DNA of 64,000 bases from Doryteuthis pealeii (taxonomy: Eukaryota > Mollusca > Cephalopoda > Myopsida > Loliginidae), in assembly GCA_023376005.1 (NCBI GenBank), contig CM042179.1, positions 19,308,419 to 19,372,418 on the forward strand, read 5' to 3'. Positions 1 through 10,085 of this stretch are shown piece after piece (position 1 is the first letter of the stretch; every line of letters begins with the position of its first letter). Made by a program: the position numbers and the translations under genes. The notes beneath the pieces are model-generated. The model made no database searches and was not told where the DNA came from. It saw only the letters and a list, made by a program, of their open reading frames with translations.

Positions 1-2520
1 GATGCTATCGACGAGTTGGGAGGTGTCATGGTTGTCGAGAATGATGTTCAATTTGGAAGAGCACAGTGTGCAGCGACCCTACAGACACAAGGTAGTGGAC
101 TGAAGGGCATGAAGGTAAAAGACAAGGACTTTTGCGCTGAATTTGATGGGGAAAAATGGACGGTTGAATGGTACTGGAAAAATGAGTCACCCGCACTGAA
201 GAACAGGGTAGGCATGTATAAAAGAACTATGCAGGATGAGGAGAGAGTGGCATTTGAGAATGAAGTAGACAGGTGGATTGAGGAAGGCATCTTGGTGCCT
301 TGGAAGGGAAAAGTTCAAAGTGGAGTATTGCCACTGATGGCAGTGACCCAACCCACGAAGCACAAAGTCAGACCAGTGCTAGACTTTAGGGAGCTGAACG
401 CGCATGTAATATGCCACACGGGAGGAGATGCTATCGATGTGTGTGGCGAAACCATTCGAGAGTGGAGACAGATGAAGGGTGCTGCTGCAATAATAGATCT
501 AAAGTCAGCGTACCTGCAATTACATGTAGCAGAGAGGCTGTGGCAGTACCAGCTCGTGGCATACAAGGGGAAAACTTATTGCCTTACCAGGTTGGGTTTT
601 GGGTTGAATGTCGCACCAAAAATCATGGCAGCAGTGCTCAAGACGGTATTGAATCAGGATGAGAGAATAGCGAAGGCCACAAATTCATATATCGATGACA
701 TCCTGGTGGATGAGTCAGTTGTGCAAGTGGAGGGAGTGAGATATCACCTGGAAAAGCATGGATTGATAGCAAAGCCTTCAGAGTCCCTTGACGGAGGTGC
801 AACACTTGGGCTCAAGTTGAAGAAGGAGAAGGAGACTGGAGAGTTGGTTTTCCGGAGAAGTAATCAAATTCCTCTAGTGGTGGACAGGATGACTAAGCGG
901 GAGTTGTTCTCGATCTGCGGGAAATTGGTGGGTCACTACCCCGTGGCTGGATGGTTGAGGGTTGCCTGCAGCTATGTAAAGAGACAGGCAGAGGAGATAA
1001 TGTGGGATGACTGTGTGAGTGACAGGACACTCAAGATGATAAGGGATATCATCAAGGAAGTGGAGAGAGAGGACCCTGTGAGAGGAAGGTGGCATGTACC
1101 AAAAGTTGATGGCGGCATTGTTTGGTGTGATGCCAGCAGTATAGCAATGGGTGTGATATTGGAAGTAGGAGGTGTCAGGGCAGAGGACGCTGCTTGGCTG
1201 AGGAAGAAGACAGATGCTCATCATATAAATGTTGCAGACTTAGAGGCATTGATAAAGGGTGTCAACTTGGCAATAAAGTGGAAGCTGAGGAATATAGACG
1301 TGAAGACTGACTCGGCAACTGTGCTGGCCTGGGTTGAGTCTGTAATAAATAAGGAGAGCAGAATACGGACTAAGGGAGCAGCAGAGATGCTCATAAAGCG
1401 ACGGCTGGGAGTTTTGGAGGACGTGATACAAGAGTTTGACTTACAGGTCAGGGTTAACCTTGTGACCTCGGAAGCTAATAAAGCTGATGCTCTCACAAGG
1501 GTGAGGAAAGCCTGGTTGAAAGTGCCCATTGATGCAAACATCGGATATGTCATGTGCAGCATTGAGGATGAGTTCGTCAAGAAACTGCATGAAAGTCACC
1601 ACATGGGTGTGGAGAGGACACTATTTTTGGCAAAGAAGGTAGACCCAGCGATTTCTAGAGAAGTTGTGCGCAAAGTAGTGCGAGCATGCCAGCGATGCCA
1701 ATCAATAGATCCTGCGCCAAGTAAGCATGAGGCTGGTGAAATCCATGTCTCGAAGAATTGGGCAAGACTGGCAATTGACGTTACGCATTATCATAATAGC
1801 GCATATCTGTCAATGGTGGATTGTGGACCTTGTAGAATTGCTGTATGGCGAGAGCTGAGGGGAGAGACGGGAATGTCGATTGCAGCTATGCTGGATGAGT
1901 TGTTTCTGGAGAGAGGTCCAGTGGAGGAGATCCTGATGGACAATGGCACTGTCTTCAAATCAGGACCGGTCAAGGCAGTCCTGGAAAAGTGGAATGTACG
2001 AGCATACTACAGGGCTGCATACCGACCAAGTGGGAACGGCATTGTGGAGAGGCATCACAGGACTGTGAAGGCAATATCCGAAAGGGGCCAAATATCACCG
2101 CTCGAGGCAGTTTACTGGTACAACATATCACCTCGAGTAGGTCAGGAAGAGGATTCTGTGCCTCAGCATGCGATATTTTCGTATGAGTGGAGACATCCGT
2201 TGGTTGTACCCAAAAGGGAGACAGAGGTGAGGCAAACTGACTCAGTTCATATTGGAGAAGAGGTATGGATAAAGCCGCCTGATGCTCGTTGTACCACGCA
2301 GTGGGGACGAGGAATAGTGACTGGAGCGCAATCACGAAATAACATCTCTGTGAATGGAACCCCACGGCATATCCTCGATATTCGACGAGTGATAGGCTCC
2401 CTGAATGAAAGTGAAAGCGAAGGTGCTGTGAGGCAAGAGGAGAGCAGCGAAGTCGTTCCAGTTCATACGTCGAGTAGAACCGTACGTCCACCTTATTGGT
2501 CACGGGACTACGAGATGTGA
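1..2520 (+). CDS. Ty3/Gypsy-like retrotransposon pol (RT-RNase H-integrase), 5' partial
   Basis: This is the polymerase polyprotein of an LTR retrotransposon; it would copy element RNA into DNA and integrate it. The frame is open from base 1, so the true start lies upstream of the window; the first in-frame ATG is at 28. Domains in order: reverse transcriptase with a catalytic Asp at 496-498 and a YIDD box at 688-699; RNase H with acidic residues at 1129, 1243, 1309 and 1486; an HHCC zinc finger at about 1588-1698 ending in CQRCQ; integrase core with Asp at 1777, Asp at 1939 and Glu at 2047, giving the D-x53-D-x35-E spacing; then a C-terminal segment of about 150 residues. No stop or frameshift interrupts it, so the copy is young. 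Gag and protease are not in the window. Domain order RT-RH-IN fits Ty3/Gypsy (Metaviridae); the clade is inferred from memory and a BEL/Pao assignment is less likely. Confidence 0.9.
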   Translation, partial: DAIDELGGVMVVENDVQFGRAQCAATLQTQGSGLKGMKVKDKDFCAEFDGEKWTVEWYWKNESPALKNRVGMYKRTMQDEERVAFENEVDRWIEEGILVPWKGKVQSGVLPLMAVTQPTKHKVRPVLDFRELNAHVICHTGGDAIDVCGETIREWRQMKGAAAIIDLKSAYLQLHVAERLWQYQLVAYKGKTYCLTRLGFGLNVAPKIMAAVLKTVLNQDERIAKATNSYIDDILVDESVVQVEGVRYHLEKHGLIAKPSESLDGGATLGLKLKKEKETGELVFRRSNQIPLVVDRMTKRELFSICGKLVGHYPVAGWLRVACSYVKRQAEEIMWDDCVSDRTLKMIRDIIKEVEREDPVRGRWHVPKVDGGIVWCDASSIAMGVILEVGGVRAEDAAWLRKKTDAHHINVADLEALIKGVNLAIKWKLRNIDVKTDSATVLAWVESVINKESRIRTKGAAEMLIKRRLGVLEDVIQEFDLQVRVNLVTSEANKADALTRVRKAWLKVPIDANIGYVMCSIEDEFVKKLHESHHMGVERTLFLAKKVDPAISREVVRKVVRACQRCQSIDPAPSKHEAGEIHVSKNWARLAIDVTHYHNSAYLSMVDCGPCRIAVWRELRGETGMSIAAMLDELFLERGPVEEILMDNGTVFKSGPVKAVLEKWNVRAYYRAAYRPSGNGIVERHHRTVKAISERGQISPLEAVYWYNISPRVGQEEDSVPQHAIFSYEWRHPLVVPKRETEVRQTDSVHIGEEVWIKPPDARCTTQWGRGIVTGAQSRNNISVNGTPRHILDIRRVIGSLNESESEGAVRQEESSEVVPVHTSSRTVRPPYWSRDYEM

Positions 2521-2530
2521 AGATGATTTT

Positions 2531-2545
2531 GAGATCAAGGGGGCG
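2531..2545 (+). other. Polypurine tract of the LTR retrotransposon
   Basis: A purine-rich stretch (GAGATCAAGGGGGCG) lies 10 bases after the pol stop codon and directly before the TG that begins the putative 3' LTR. This is the expected position of the primer for plus-strand synthesis. Confidence 0.6.
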
Positions 2546-3016
2546 TGTGGTGAAAAGTGATTCTAGCACTCGAAAACCCATAAAGGAAAAAGGCCCAGCT
2601 TCGTTTCGCAAGGCTAGGTTTGTGTTTTCGTAGACCCCTTTTACGTTGATGTCGCGCATGCGCTCAGAAAACGGAAGTGAGCGAGGAGAAAGGTAAACAA
2701 GCAGCGGCGAGAGGAGAACGCAAAAAAGGGGTGTCCAAACGAGTGAACGGAAACGAAGTGAATAAGAGTGAATGAGCGATAAAAGAGAAAACTGAAAAGG
2801 ATAAGGAAGAGAAGAAGGAGAGAAACGAACGAAAGAAAGAACACATACAGAAGCTCAGAAGAAGGAATACAAGGATAAAAGAGACAGACGCAGGTTGTAA
2901 CGAATTCTTTGTTTTACTGTATTTTAACTTGTCATTTACTGTTTTATTTTTGGCAAAATAAATCAGTGACTCTTAGTAACTGTTAAGTTTTTTGTTCGGG
3001 CTAACTTCAAGGCACA
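2546..3016 (+). repeat. Putative 3' LTR
   Basis: The stretch begins TGTG directly after the polypurine tract and can be closed at GGCACA, giving a TGTG...CACA inverted terminus and a length of about 471 bp. It holds a strongly purine-rich block (about 2670-2890) and an AATAAA at about 2955-2963 that could serve as the polyadenylation signal. The 5' LTR and target-site duplication are outside the window, so the right boundary is a best guess. Confidence 0.6.
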
Positions 3017-3550
3017 AATGTACAAGGTCTTTAGAGGGTCATAATTTTGACTTTAACTTAGTATTATGATCTGTATCAGAAAAAGAAATGATTCTTGGAT
3101 GTTTGCGCTCTGGATAATTTGGCCTTATCGCAAGACTAACAGCTACTCAAAAATATATGTGACCTTCACATTTCACTATTCCTCTCATTACCACAAGTCA
3201 TCAACATACAACACTCTCTATATTAGTAATGATTCCACCACCACAGAAATCAAGACTAGTATTGACTGAAAGATGCATAAACATTCAGTTTAGCAATAAA
3301 CATAAAAAAAACATAGGTCATATGTAATACCCAACAGGCTAATAAATTTAACCTGTTTTAGGTGGAATGCACCTGAACTTGATGAAGTGATTTTTCCTTC
3401 TCCAGAAATATCAAATGCCAAATGTTCACCAAAAAACTATAAAACAAGAGAATCAGCAAGAGACCATGCCCAAGGTGATCACTAAGGCACCAGTAAATCT
3501 ACAGCATTGGAGCTAATCATTCTTTCAGGTCATGGCTGAGGGAAATATCA
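3017..3550. other. Intergenic DNA, nothing recognised
   Basis: AT-rich sequence directly right of the retrotransposon. I see no coding signature. The short open frame at 3066-3269 has no recognisable motif. Confidence 0.5.
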
Positions 3551-3552
3551 TT

Positions 3553-3632
3553 TTCCCAGTGGTTCCATACTCTGCATGCTTCCCAGTGGTTCCATACTCT
3601 GCATGCTTCCCAGTGGTTCCATACTGCATGCT
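3553..3632 (+). repeat. 27-bp tandem repeat, 3 copies
   Basis: A 27-bp unit (beginning TTCCCAGTGGTTCC) occurs at 3553, 3580 and 3607. The first two copies are identical; the third lacks a few bases. Confidence 0.85.
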
Positions 3633-3739
3633 TTTGCTACATACTTTTAAGTTCACAGCATTGGAGCTAAACATACCTTCAGGCTGTGGCCCAGAGAACA
3701 CTGTTTCCCCAGCGGTTCAAGCCATAAGCCATTCCATAG

Positions 3740-4000
3740 CTTGCCTCCTCCCCGCAGGTAGCTGACTATGTCCCAGCCTGCTACTGATCCTGCTTTCTGC
3801 CCACAGACAATCCTGCCTCTGTTGACTGGACTCCAGCCCACCACCAATCCAGTTTATCTGCTGACCATGACCCTGCAGTAGTCCTTGACTTATCTGGCAA
3901 CTGCATATGTTCCAGCTTGCCACTGATCCAGTCTTCTGCTGACCACAATCCAGCCTGAAGCTGATCCGGACTTCTGCTGACCTAACCAAACCCCTTGACA
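3740..4000. repeat. Imperfect GC-richer repeat
   Basis: Three diverged copies of a segment containing variants of CACTGATCCAGTCTTCTGC and CTGACCACAATCC follow each other at roughly 60-80 bp spacing. Base composition is clearly higher in C than the surroundings. Probably an old minisatellite or part of a dispersed repeat. Confidence 0.5.
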
Positions 4001-4059
4001 CAACCTGTATCCCATTCCACGATCTCAAGGAGAACTCAACCCTTTTATCAAGTTTTATC

Positions 4060-5100
4060 ATTTCAGTTTCTTTTGGTTAATTAAACATTAAATTATCATT
4101 CTCTGTCTTTGTTAACCTTGCCTTATTCTGTGTCAAATCACTAGTTCAAATTGTTTGCAGGTCGGGTCATGATATGCACCAATCCAAACCTTCGCAACAA
4201 TATGCGTTGTTCAGCCACAGATGTTTTGGCTGCACTATCATTTTAAAGACAAAAATCACTTAATGTAATTCAAAATAGAATCATATATAAAAATCCAATG
4301 CAATGTACATTAATCTGTGTCATTTCCTGTTTTATAAATAGCTAAAAAATATATTTTTTAATAATTATTCAATGATGATTAACATAATATTGTATTTTCT
4401 AATTTTTGTTTTTCACTTTTATGCATTTTTTTTATAAAAGAAAAATCAATAATTATGTAATATAAATCATGTTCATTTATTTTATAGCATTTATAAAAGG
4501 AAAATAAAATGTTAGAACCTATTTAATATGATTAAAAAATTTTCCTCTTTAGTTCTATGTTGAAAAAAGTGTTATAAACTTTAGTTGTTTATTTGGACCT
4601 TAATCTAACCCAACTCATACATGACCCTTTGTCTTTTTCACTGAGAAATAACAATTTTTCCTCTGATAGAATCTTAAACTTGAATTCTTAAGCTTTTTAA
4701 AAATTTCACAATCAACATTGGTTTATTTTTGCTTTTATATAAAGAATAAATATTTATCTTTAAAGTAAAATAAAATGCATGATTGGTTTTCAACAAGTGA
4801 CTAAAAATTATAAGTTTTAAGTGAAACTTTTAGGGTACAAAAAGTTATTTTTAAAATTGAATAGCCCTAACCCAATTTCACCAAATATTTTTAAGGTTTC
4901 TTTTATTTAAAAAAGATAATTAAAATAAAATAGAAATTAGCTATAAAAAGTTTGTCAAAAAAATAGAAAACAGTAAACAAACAGAAATTATGTTACATAT
5001 CTATACATTATATAATTATCTTTGATTTTAATTTAAAAAAAACAAAAGCAAAATTACATACGAGTAAAAAAATAAAGATTAGAAAACAAACATGAATTAT
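4060..5100. other. AT-rich intergenic DNA
   Basis: About 1 kb of very AT-rich sequence with many A and T runs. No gene, RNA gene or clear repeat recognised. Confidence 0.5.
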
Positions 5101-5139
5101 ATTACACAGACACACACACACATATATATTATAACAGTG

Positions 5140-6100
5140 TATGGTTATGGCGCTTGCATGCATATGTACGTGTACTCATACACACATGGGTACACCTCCC
5201 ACCATATAATGCATGCATCACTGCACATGCACATATGTGCTTCTATATGGAAGAAGTGAGATGGCCTACTGAGTGGGGGGTATGTATATATTGGTGTGTA
5301 GCTAAATGCAGCAGAAATGTAGGTAGCAGGAAGTGAGAATTTTTCTGTGTGTATAGTGATGGTTGTAGCTAAGAGAAAAAGGGTTGTGAGATCAGTTGGA
5401 AATATCCGAATATTTGCAATGCCTTGTTATAACATATACTGCACACTATGTTGTATTACACAATACTATTATTTCTTATGCAATATTGCATAGCCCAATA
5501 TTAATTGTATCATGTACTGTGATGGTTATATCATGTTAAGATGATACTGGCATTAGTAATATGATACTAAAACTGAATAATACTGGTAATACATTTATTG
5601 TATTATAACTGTTGCAGGTGTTATTCAGTTTTAGTATCATATTACTAATGCCAGTATCATCTTAACATGATATAACCATCACAGTATCTCACACTGGATG
5701 ATATATTGTGTGTTAAATCGCACTATGTATATCAGTATAATTAATATTATTTGCTAATGTTATACTACATTTATTGCAGATGTTTTTCAGTTGTAGTATA
5801 ATATTACTAATGCAAGTATCAATTTAATATGATATAATATAACTATCATAAAAATACAATTAATATTGGACTATGCAATATAACATAGAAATAGTAGTAT
5901 TGGGTAATACAACATAGTAAAAGACTCACTAATAATCACATAAGAGCCTACACAATGATACGCAAATATAATCAACATAAAGAAACATTTGTGTGCATGT
6001 GTGTGTGCCTTGATGTATGGATATGTGTGCATATACATAGGGGAAGGTGTACCCACATGTGCATATGAGTGCATGTACATATGCATGCAAGTGGTGTATC
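5140..6100. mobile_element. Large palindromic foldback element (~0.95 kb)
   Basis: The segment is a nested inverted repeat centred at about 5600. The inner arms are 66 bp and perfectly complementary (5515-5580 and 5621-5686) with a 40-base loop. An intermediate pair (about 5445-5510 and 5850-5922) and an outer pair (about 5150-5260 and 5990-6095, containing GCATGCATATGTAC-like sequence) continue the symmetry with mismatches. No protein is encoded. This is the structure of a foldback-type or MITE-like non-autonomous DNA element. Confidence 0.75.
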
Positions 6101-6315
6101 TACATGTATATATTTACATATGAATAAAATTCATAGGCCTATACATACTGATATAAAATTCAAACCAACGTAAAAATTCATTTTTAGCAATGTTTTTCTG
6201 AGTTTTTCGCTTTTCAAAAACTTTCTCTATTCTGACTGATGATTGCCGAAAAAGACAGGCTCGAAACCAAAGGTCACAGATAAAATATCCATGTAATTAT
6301 ATATACTCAAACTTA

Positions 6316-6515
6316 TACCAGCCCTCGCCAACTCAGCATATGAGTAGCACAGGGATCTGTGCGGTAAAGTAAGGAGCTGATGGTAGGTGCAGTGCTCCAC
6401 CTCAGACGCAAAAACAATCTCCTTGGTCTAGCACTAGTGAAAAGGGGATAAACTCCCTCGCTGATTGGCTTGTTCCGACTTTAGGCCACCCCGACGACTT
6501 TACTTACTTTACTTA
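6316..6515 (+). repeat. SINE-like repeat, copy 1
   Basis: The sequence contains the block CTGATGGTAGGTG, then TCTAGCACTAGTGAAAAGG, ACTCCCTCGCTGATTGGC and TTTAGGCCACCCCGACGAC, and ends in a microsatellite-like TTTACTTAC tail. The same blocks in the same order recur at 8.7, 13.0 and 16.2 kb of this window, in both orientations. The best-preserved head (16.2 kb copy) carries a tRNA B-box-like GGTTCGATATC, so a tRNA-derived SINE is likely. Confidence 0.75.
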
Positions 6516-6620
6516 TATATATATATATATATATATACACATGTATATATATATATATATATATACACATGTATATATATATATACATATATATATATAC
6601 ATATATACATATATATATAT
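6516..6620. repeat. (TA)n / TA-CA microsatellite
   Basis: Nearly pure TA with a few CATG and ACAC interruptions. It forms the insertion context of the next element, and the open frames over it are artefacts. Confidence 0.9.
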
Positions 6621-7886
6621 GGGCAATTCCATGTCAAATCATTCAGAAAAAAAGGAAAATTGTCACCGAGCCCCTTAAATTTTTCTGAAATTTTGTACAT
6701 GTGTGGACTATGTTAAAGTTAGACATTCCCAAAATTCCAAGAATTGGCGGAGTTATGTTGATTTTGAGCTCTCTAAATTTGAGTGGGGGGTCGTGAAAAA
6801 TGGCGAATTTTTGCAATCTATTTTTGTCTGTAAAATGAGTTCTAGAGCTTCCCTACTCCTAAAAATTGCTTTTCTTTACCCAAGAAATCCAAAAATACTA
6901 TCCAACCAATTTTAAGTTATTCATGGTTTCTGATTTTTTCATATCAAGATCAATATCCCAATGTGGCACTAAATCTAAGACAAAATTTTTTTCTATCATT
7001 ATTTCACATATATTGAACATTATTTGTACCAAAAAGATAGTTTGCCCAGGACCGAAGCTACAACATCAGTTAAAATTTTTCAAATCAGAAATCATTAATA
7101 ATTTAAAACTGGTTAACTTTCATACTTTTTTTATAGCATTTTTGGATTCTTTGAGCAAAAATAGTTTTATAAACCAATTTTTAGGAATAGGGAAGCTCTA
7201 GAACTCATTTTACAGACAAAAATAGATGACAAAAAGTCACCATTTTTTGTGATCAACTACAGTTTGGAAAGTTAAAAATCAACATAATTCCACTAATTTT
7301 TGGAATTGGAAGCTCAAATTTTGGAGATTGTGTAACATTAAGATAGTCCACACGTGGACAAAATTTCAGAAAAATTGAAGTGAGAAATTTTAACAAAATT
7401 TTGTAGCTTCAGTTCTGAGCAAAAAACAAACTATGTTTTTGGTATAAGTAATGTTCAATAGATATCTATTATTAAATAGAAAAAAAATATTTGTCATAGA
7501 TGAAGTGTCACATTGGGATATTGATCTTGCTATGAAAAAAACCAAAAATCATCAATAACTTAAAATTGTTTGACTTTCAGACTTTTCCAATAGATTTCTT
7601 GGATTCCTCAGGTAAAAATGCTTTTATAAACCAATTTTTAGGAGTAAGGAAGCTCTAGAACTCATTTTACAGACAAAAATAGATTGCAAAAAGTCACCAT
7701 TTTTTGCGACCCCCCACCCTCAAATTTAGAGAACTCAAAATCAACATAACTCCGCCAATTCTTGGAATTGGAAGCTCAAATTTTGGGGAATGTCTAACTT
7801 TAACATAGTCCACACCTGTACAAAATTTCAGAAAAAATTTAAGGGGATGGTTGACATAGCCTGGGTGATTTGACATGGAATTGCCC
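6621..7886. mobile_element. Long-TIR MITE-like element (1,266 bp)
   Basis: The element starts GGGCAATTCCATGTCAAATC and ends with the reverse complement GATTTGACATGGAATTGCCC. Arms of several hundred bases pair with one another (for example 6630-6860 with 7650-7880). The inside also carries a direct repeat: about 7110-7380 resembles about 7575-7850. Both ends sit in (TA)n, so the target duplication cannot be defined beyond TA. No transposase is encoded; the open frames of 60-110 codons inside it have no recognisable motifs. Confidence 0.85.
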
Positions 7887-7945
7887 ATATATATATATTG
7901 TTGGAATATTTGGATATATAAAGTGTGCTATGATCCACCACTTAA

Positions 7946-8229
7946 CTCTTAACACCTTATACCGCCTCATTCCACCCAACCAGAAGTCACATTTGTTTTC
8001 CTAATCCTATACCACCTCATTCCACCCAACCAGAAGTCACATTTGTTTTCCTAATCCACCCCAAACGATTGCCTTTGTTTAAATGTAATATCAAACATAT
8101 TTAGCAGTCTTTAATTTAAGGGAAATAATAGGTAACTTTAAATGAAAAGGCCATTTTTAGCCATTTTTTGATAAATCCTTATAGGAATGGAGCTCTGAAC
8201 TTAGAAAATTCTCAACAGGATGTTAAATG
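7946..8229. mobile_element. TTAA-flanked MITE, copy 1
   Basis: A 284-bp element starts CTCTTAACACC and ends AGGATGTTAAATG. It is flanked on both sides by TTAA (7942-7945 and 8230-8233). A second copy lies in PRPS intron 4 (37022-37251) and is about 54 bp shorter, because this copy has an internal tandem duplication of about 52 bp (the TATACCRCCTCATTCC segment at about 7968 and 8020). A TTAA target is what piggyBac-type elements use, but the superfamily is inferred. Confidence 0.8.
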
Positions 8230-8465
8230 TTAAACTTATAGACTCGGCGTGGTCACATGGATTAAACCCAGCCTATCAACAGCTTGAATATGTGGTTAGT
8301 TGACTATTTAATCACCGATATTGATATTTACATGTTATTTGACATTGATGAACAAACCTGCAACCAAGGACAACATAAAGTTCATGCTCTGCTTAACACA
8401 AGGGATCTCCACAGCAAAGTGCTCTCCCTTGAAGCCTAAAAATGTCCACAAAAATCATAACATAT

Positions 8466-8520
8466 ATACACACACATACACACACACATATATATATATA
8501 TTGCCATATTTTGCCCATAG

Positions 8521-8560
<40 letters not shown>
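8466..8560. repeat. (CA)n and (TA)n microsatellites
   Basis: CA-rich and TA-rich simple repeats separated by a short unique segment. The region between 8234 and 8465 shows nothing recognisable. Confidence 0.9.
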
Positions 8561-8561
<1 letters not shown>

Positions 8562-8588
8562 TTAAAAGAAAGGAAATGAATCCGACAG

Positions 8589-8705
8589 TATGAGTATGAA
8601 AAGGTGGAATGAAAACATCACACAATGCTGTTGTAGCTATGATTATATTATAAATTGTTTTCTCTTTAACAGCATTGTATGATGTTTTCATTCCACCTTT
8701 TCATA

Positions 8706-8711
<6 letters not shown>
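8589..8711. mobile_element. Short hairpin MITE (~123 bp)
   Basis: Arms of about 44 bp (8589-8632 and 8668-8711, starting TATGAGTATGAAAAGGTGG) are complementary with one mismatch, separated by an A/T-rich loop of about 35 bp. TA lies at both ends. No coding capacity. Confidence 0.75.
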
Positions 8712-8744
<33 letters not shown>

Positions 8745-8746
<2 letters not shown>

Positions 8747-8803
8747 TCGGGTCGGCCTATAGTCGGTATCAGCCAATCAGCGAGGGAGTCTATCCTCTTT
8801 TCA
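8745..8803 (-). repeat. SINE-like repeat, copy 2 (truncated)
   Basis: Reverse-strand fragment of the same family as at 6.3 kb: it holds CGTCGGGTCGGCCTA, then CAGCCAATCAGCGAGGGAGT. (TA)n flanks it on both sides, as if the tail microsatellite had expanded around a truncated copy. Confidence 0.65.
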
Positions 8804-8829
8804 ATATATATATATATATATATATAGCT

Positions 8830-9850
8830 AGGGGCAATTATATTTTGTAAGGGAGATAAATGCATTTACATGACAAAAAGGTAGTACATTTCTGTGTGCA
8901 AATAAATAAAAATCTATGGTAGACCATACAGTATAATTATTTGGCGTATTTTCAGTTTGAGTCATAAATGGAGAGAACATTTTTCAATATGTTTGGTTAT
9001 CCATAAATGAAAATACAATCATTAGTGATAATTTTTTAAATATATAAAAATCTTGGAAAATATGTTGCGCAAAATTGCGCGTTTTTAAACTTACATTTTT
9101 AAACAGATCAATTAAAGTTGTATTTATAGTAAAAATATTGAGTTCAATGAGGCACCTTCCAGACGTTTAAAATTCAATATAAAATTTTTGAGTGAATAAA
9201 AATAGGCTAATTGAACCAGAAAAAAAAAAAGAAGTTCAAAGAAAAATATTGTTTTTAAAACTTTAAAAAAAAGAAGAAAAAAAAATGCTACATGAATTAT
9301 ATTTTGAGTTTTAAGAAAATAACTATTAAATTTTCAAATCATTTTTTACGGGTATTGAATTTTTATTTTTCAAGTTTTTTTTATAAAATAAGCTATTCAT
9401 TATAAAATTAAGTCGTTGAATATTAATTTGTTGAAAATTTCATTAAAATTGAACAATTCCATGATTTTTGGTAATGTTTAAAATTATTTTTTTTAAAATT
9501 TATTATCTCCCTTATGAAGTAAAAAGTTGTAATAACGTTTTTAAAATATTCCTAAAAACAGTAAAAAAAAAAAAAAACATCAATAACATTGCATTAATTT
9601 CCTAAAAAATATGAACATTCCAATTAAACTAATAAAAATAAGAATCAAAAGACAACGGCAAGACTTCGTTCCCCACTCCCCAAACAAAAACTTTCGGGCT
9701 ACATGTTCAGGACTAGTTGCATCTCTGTATCTGTTTTGAAATAAATGCTTTATTCCTACTTTTTACTTTGGGACATACATGGATACAGTTGACCCAAATA
9801 ATGAACTGTCTGCAACTGAAACGTCTGGTTAACTAAAATAAATAAATAAA
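8830..9850. other. AT-rich intergenic DNA with diverged repeats
   Basis: A/T-rich sequence bounded by GTAAGGGAGATAAA at about 8848 and its near reverse complement TTATCTCCCTTA at about 9505. The segment at about 9440-9475 (ATTTCATTAAAATTG, then ATGATTTTTGGTAA) recurs at about 11102-11142. This hints at old copies of one dispersed repeat; no gene seen. Confidence 0.45.
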
Positions 9851-9857
9851 TAAAACA

Positions 9858-10085
9858 CGAAAGTACAAGCCGAAAAACAAACACAAACATCAAAAGTACA
9901 AGCCGAAACTACGGCTATGGAAAAAAAAAATACAAACCGAAACTACGGCTAAGGAAAAAACATCAAATGTAAAAGCCGAAACTACGGCTAAGAAGAAAAA
10001 ACATTAAAAGTACAAACCGAAATTACGACTAAAGAAAACAAAAACAAACATAAAAAATACAAGTCGAAACTACGGCTATGGAAAA
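9858..10085 (+). repeat. ~45-bp minisatellite (AAGCCGAAACTACGGCTA)
   Basis: About five imperfect copies of a unit containing AAGCCGAAACTACGGCTA separated by A-rich spacers. AGCCG...CGGCT is itself a small inverted repeat inside every unit. Confidence 0.85.

Noticed and set aside
874..1580. Minus-strand open frames of 116-119 codons across the pol gene
   Set aside because: Shadows of the plus-strand RT-RNase H-integrase frame.
2641..2846. Minus-strand SFLFSLFSF-like open frames in the LTR
   Set aside because: Complement of the purine-rich block in the putative LTR; low-complexity composition only.
6465..6716. Tyr/Ile-rich open frames over TA repeats (also 8321-8560 and 20184-20417)
   Set aside because: Translation of TA microsatellites.
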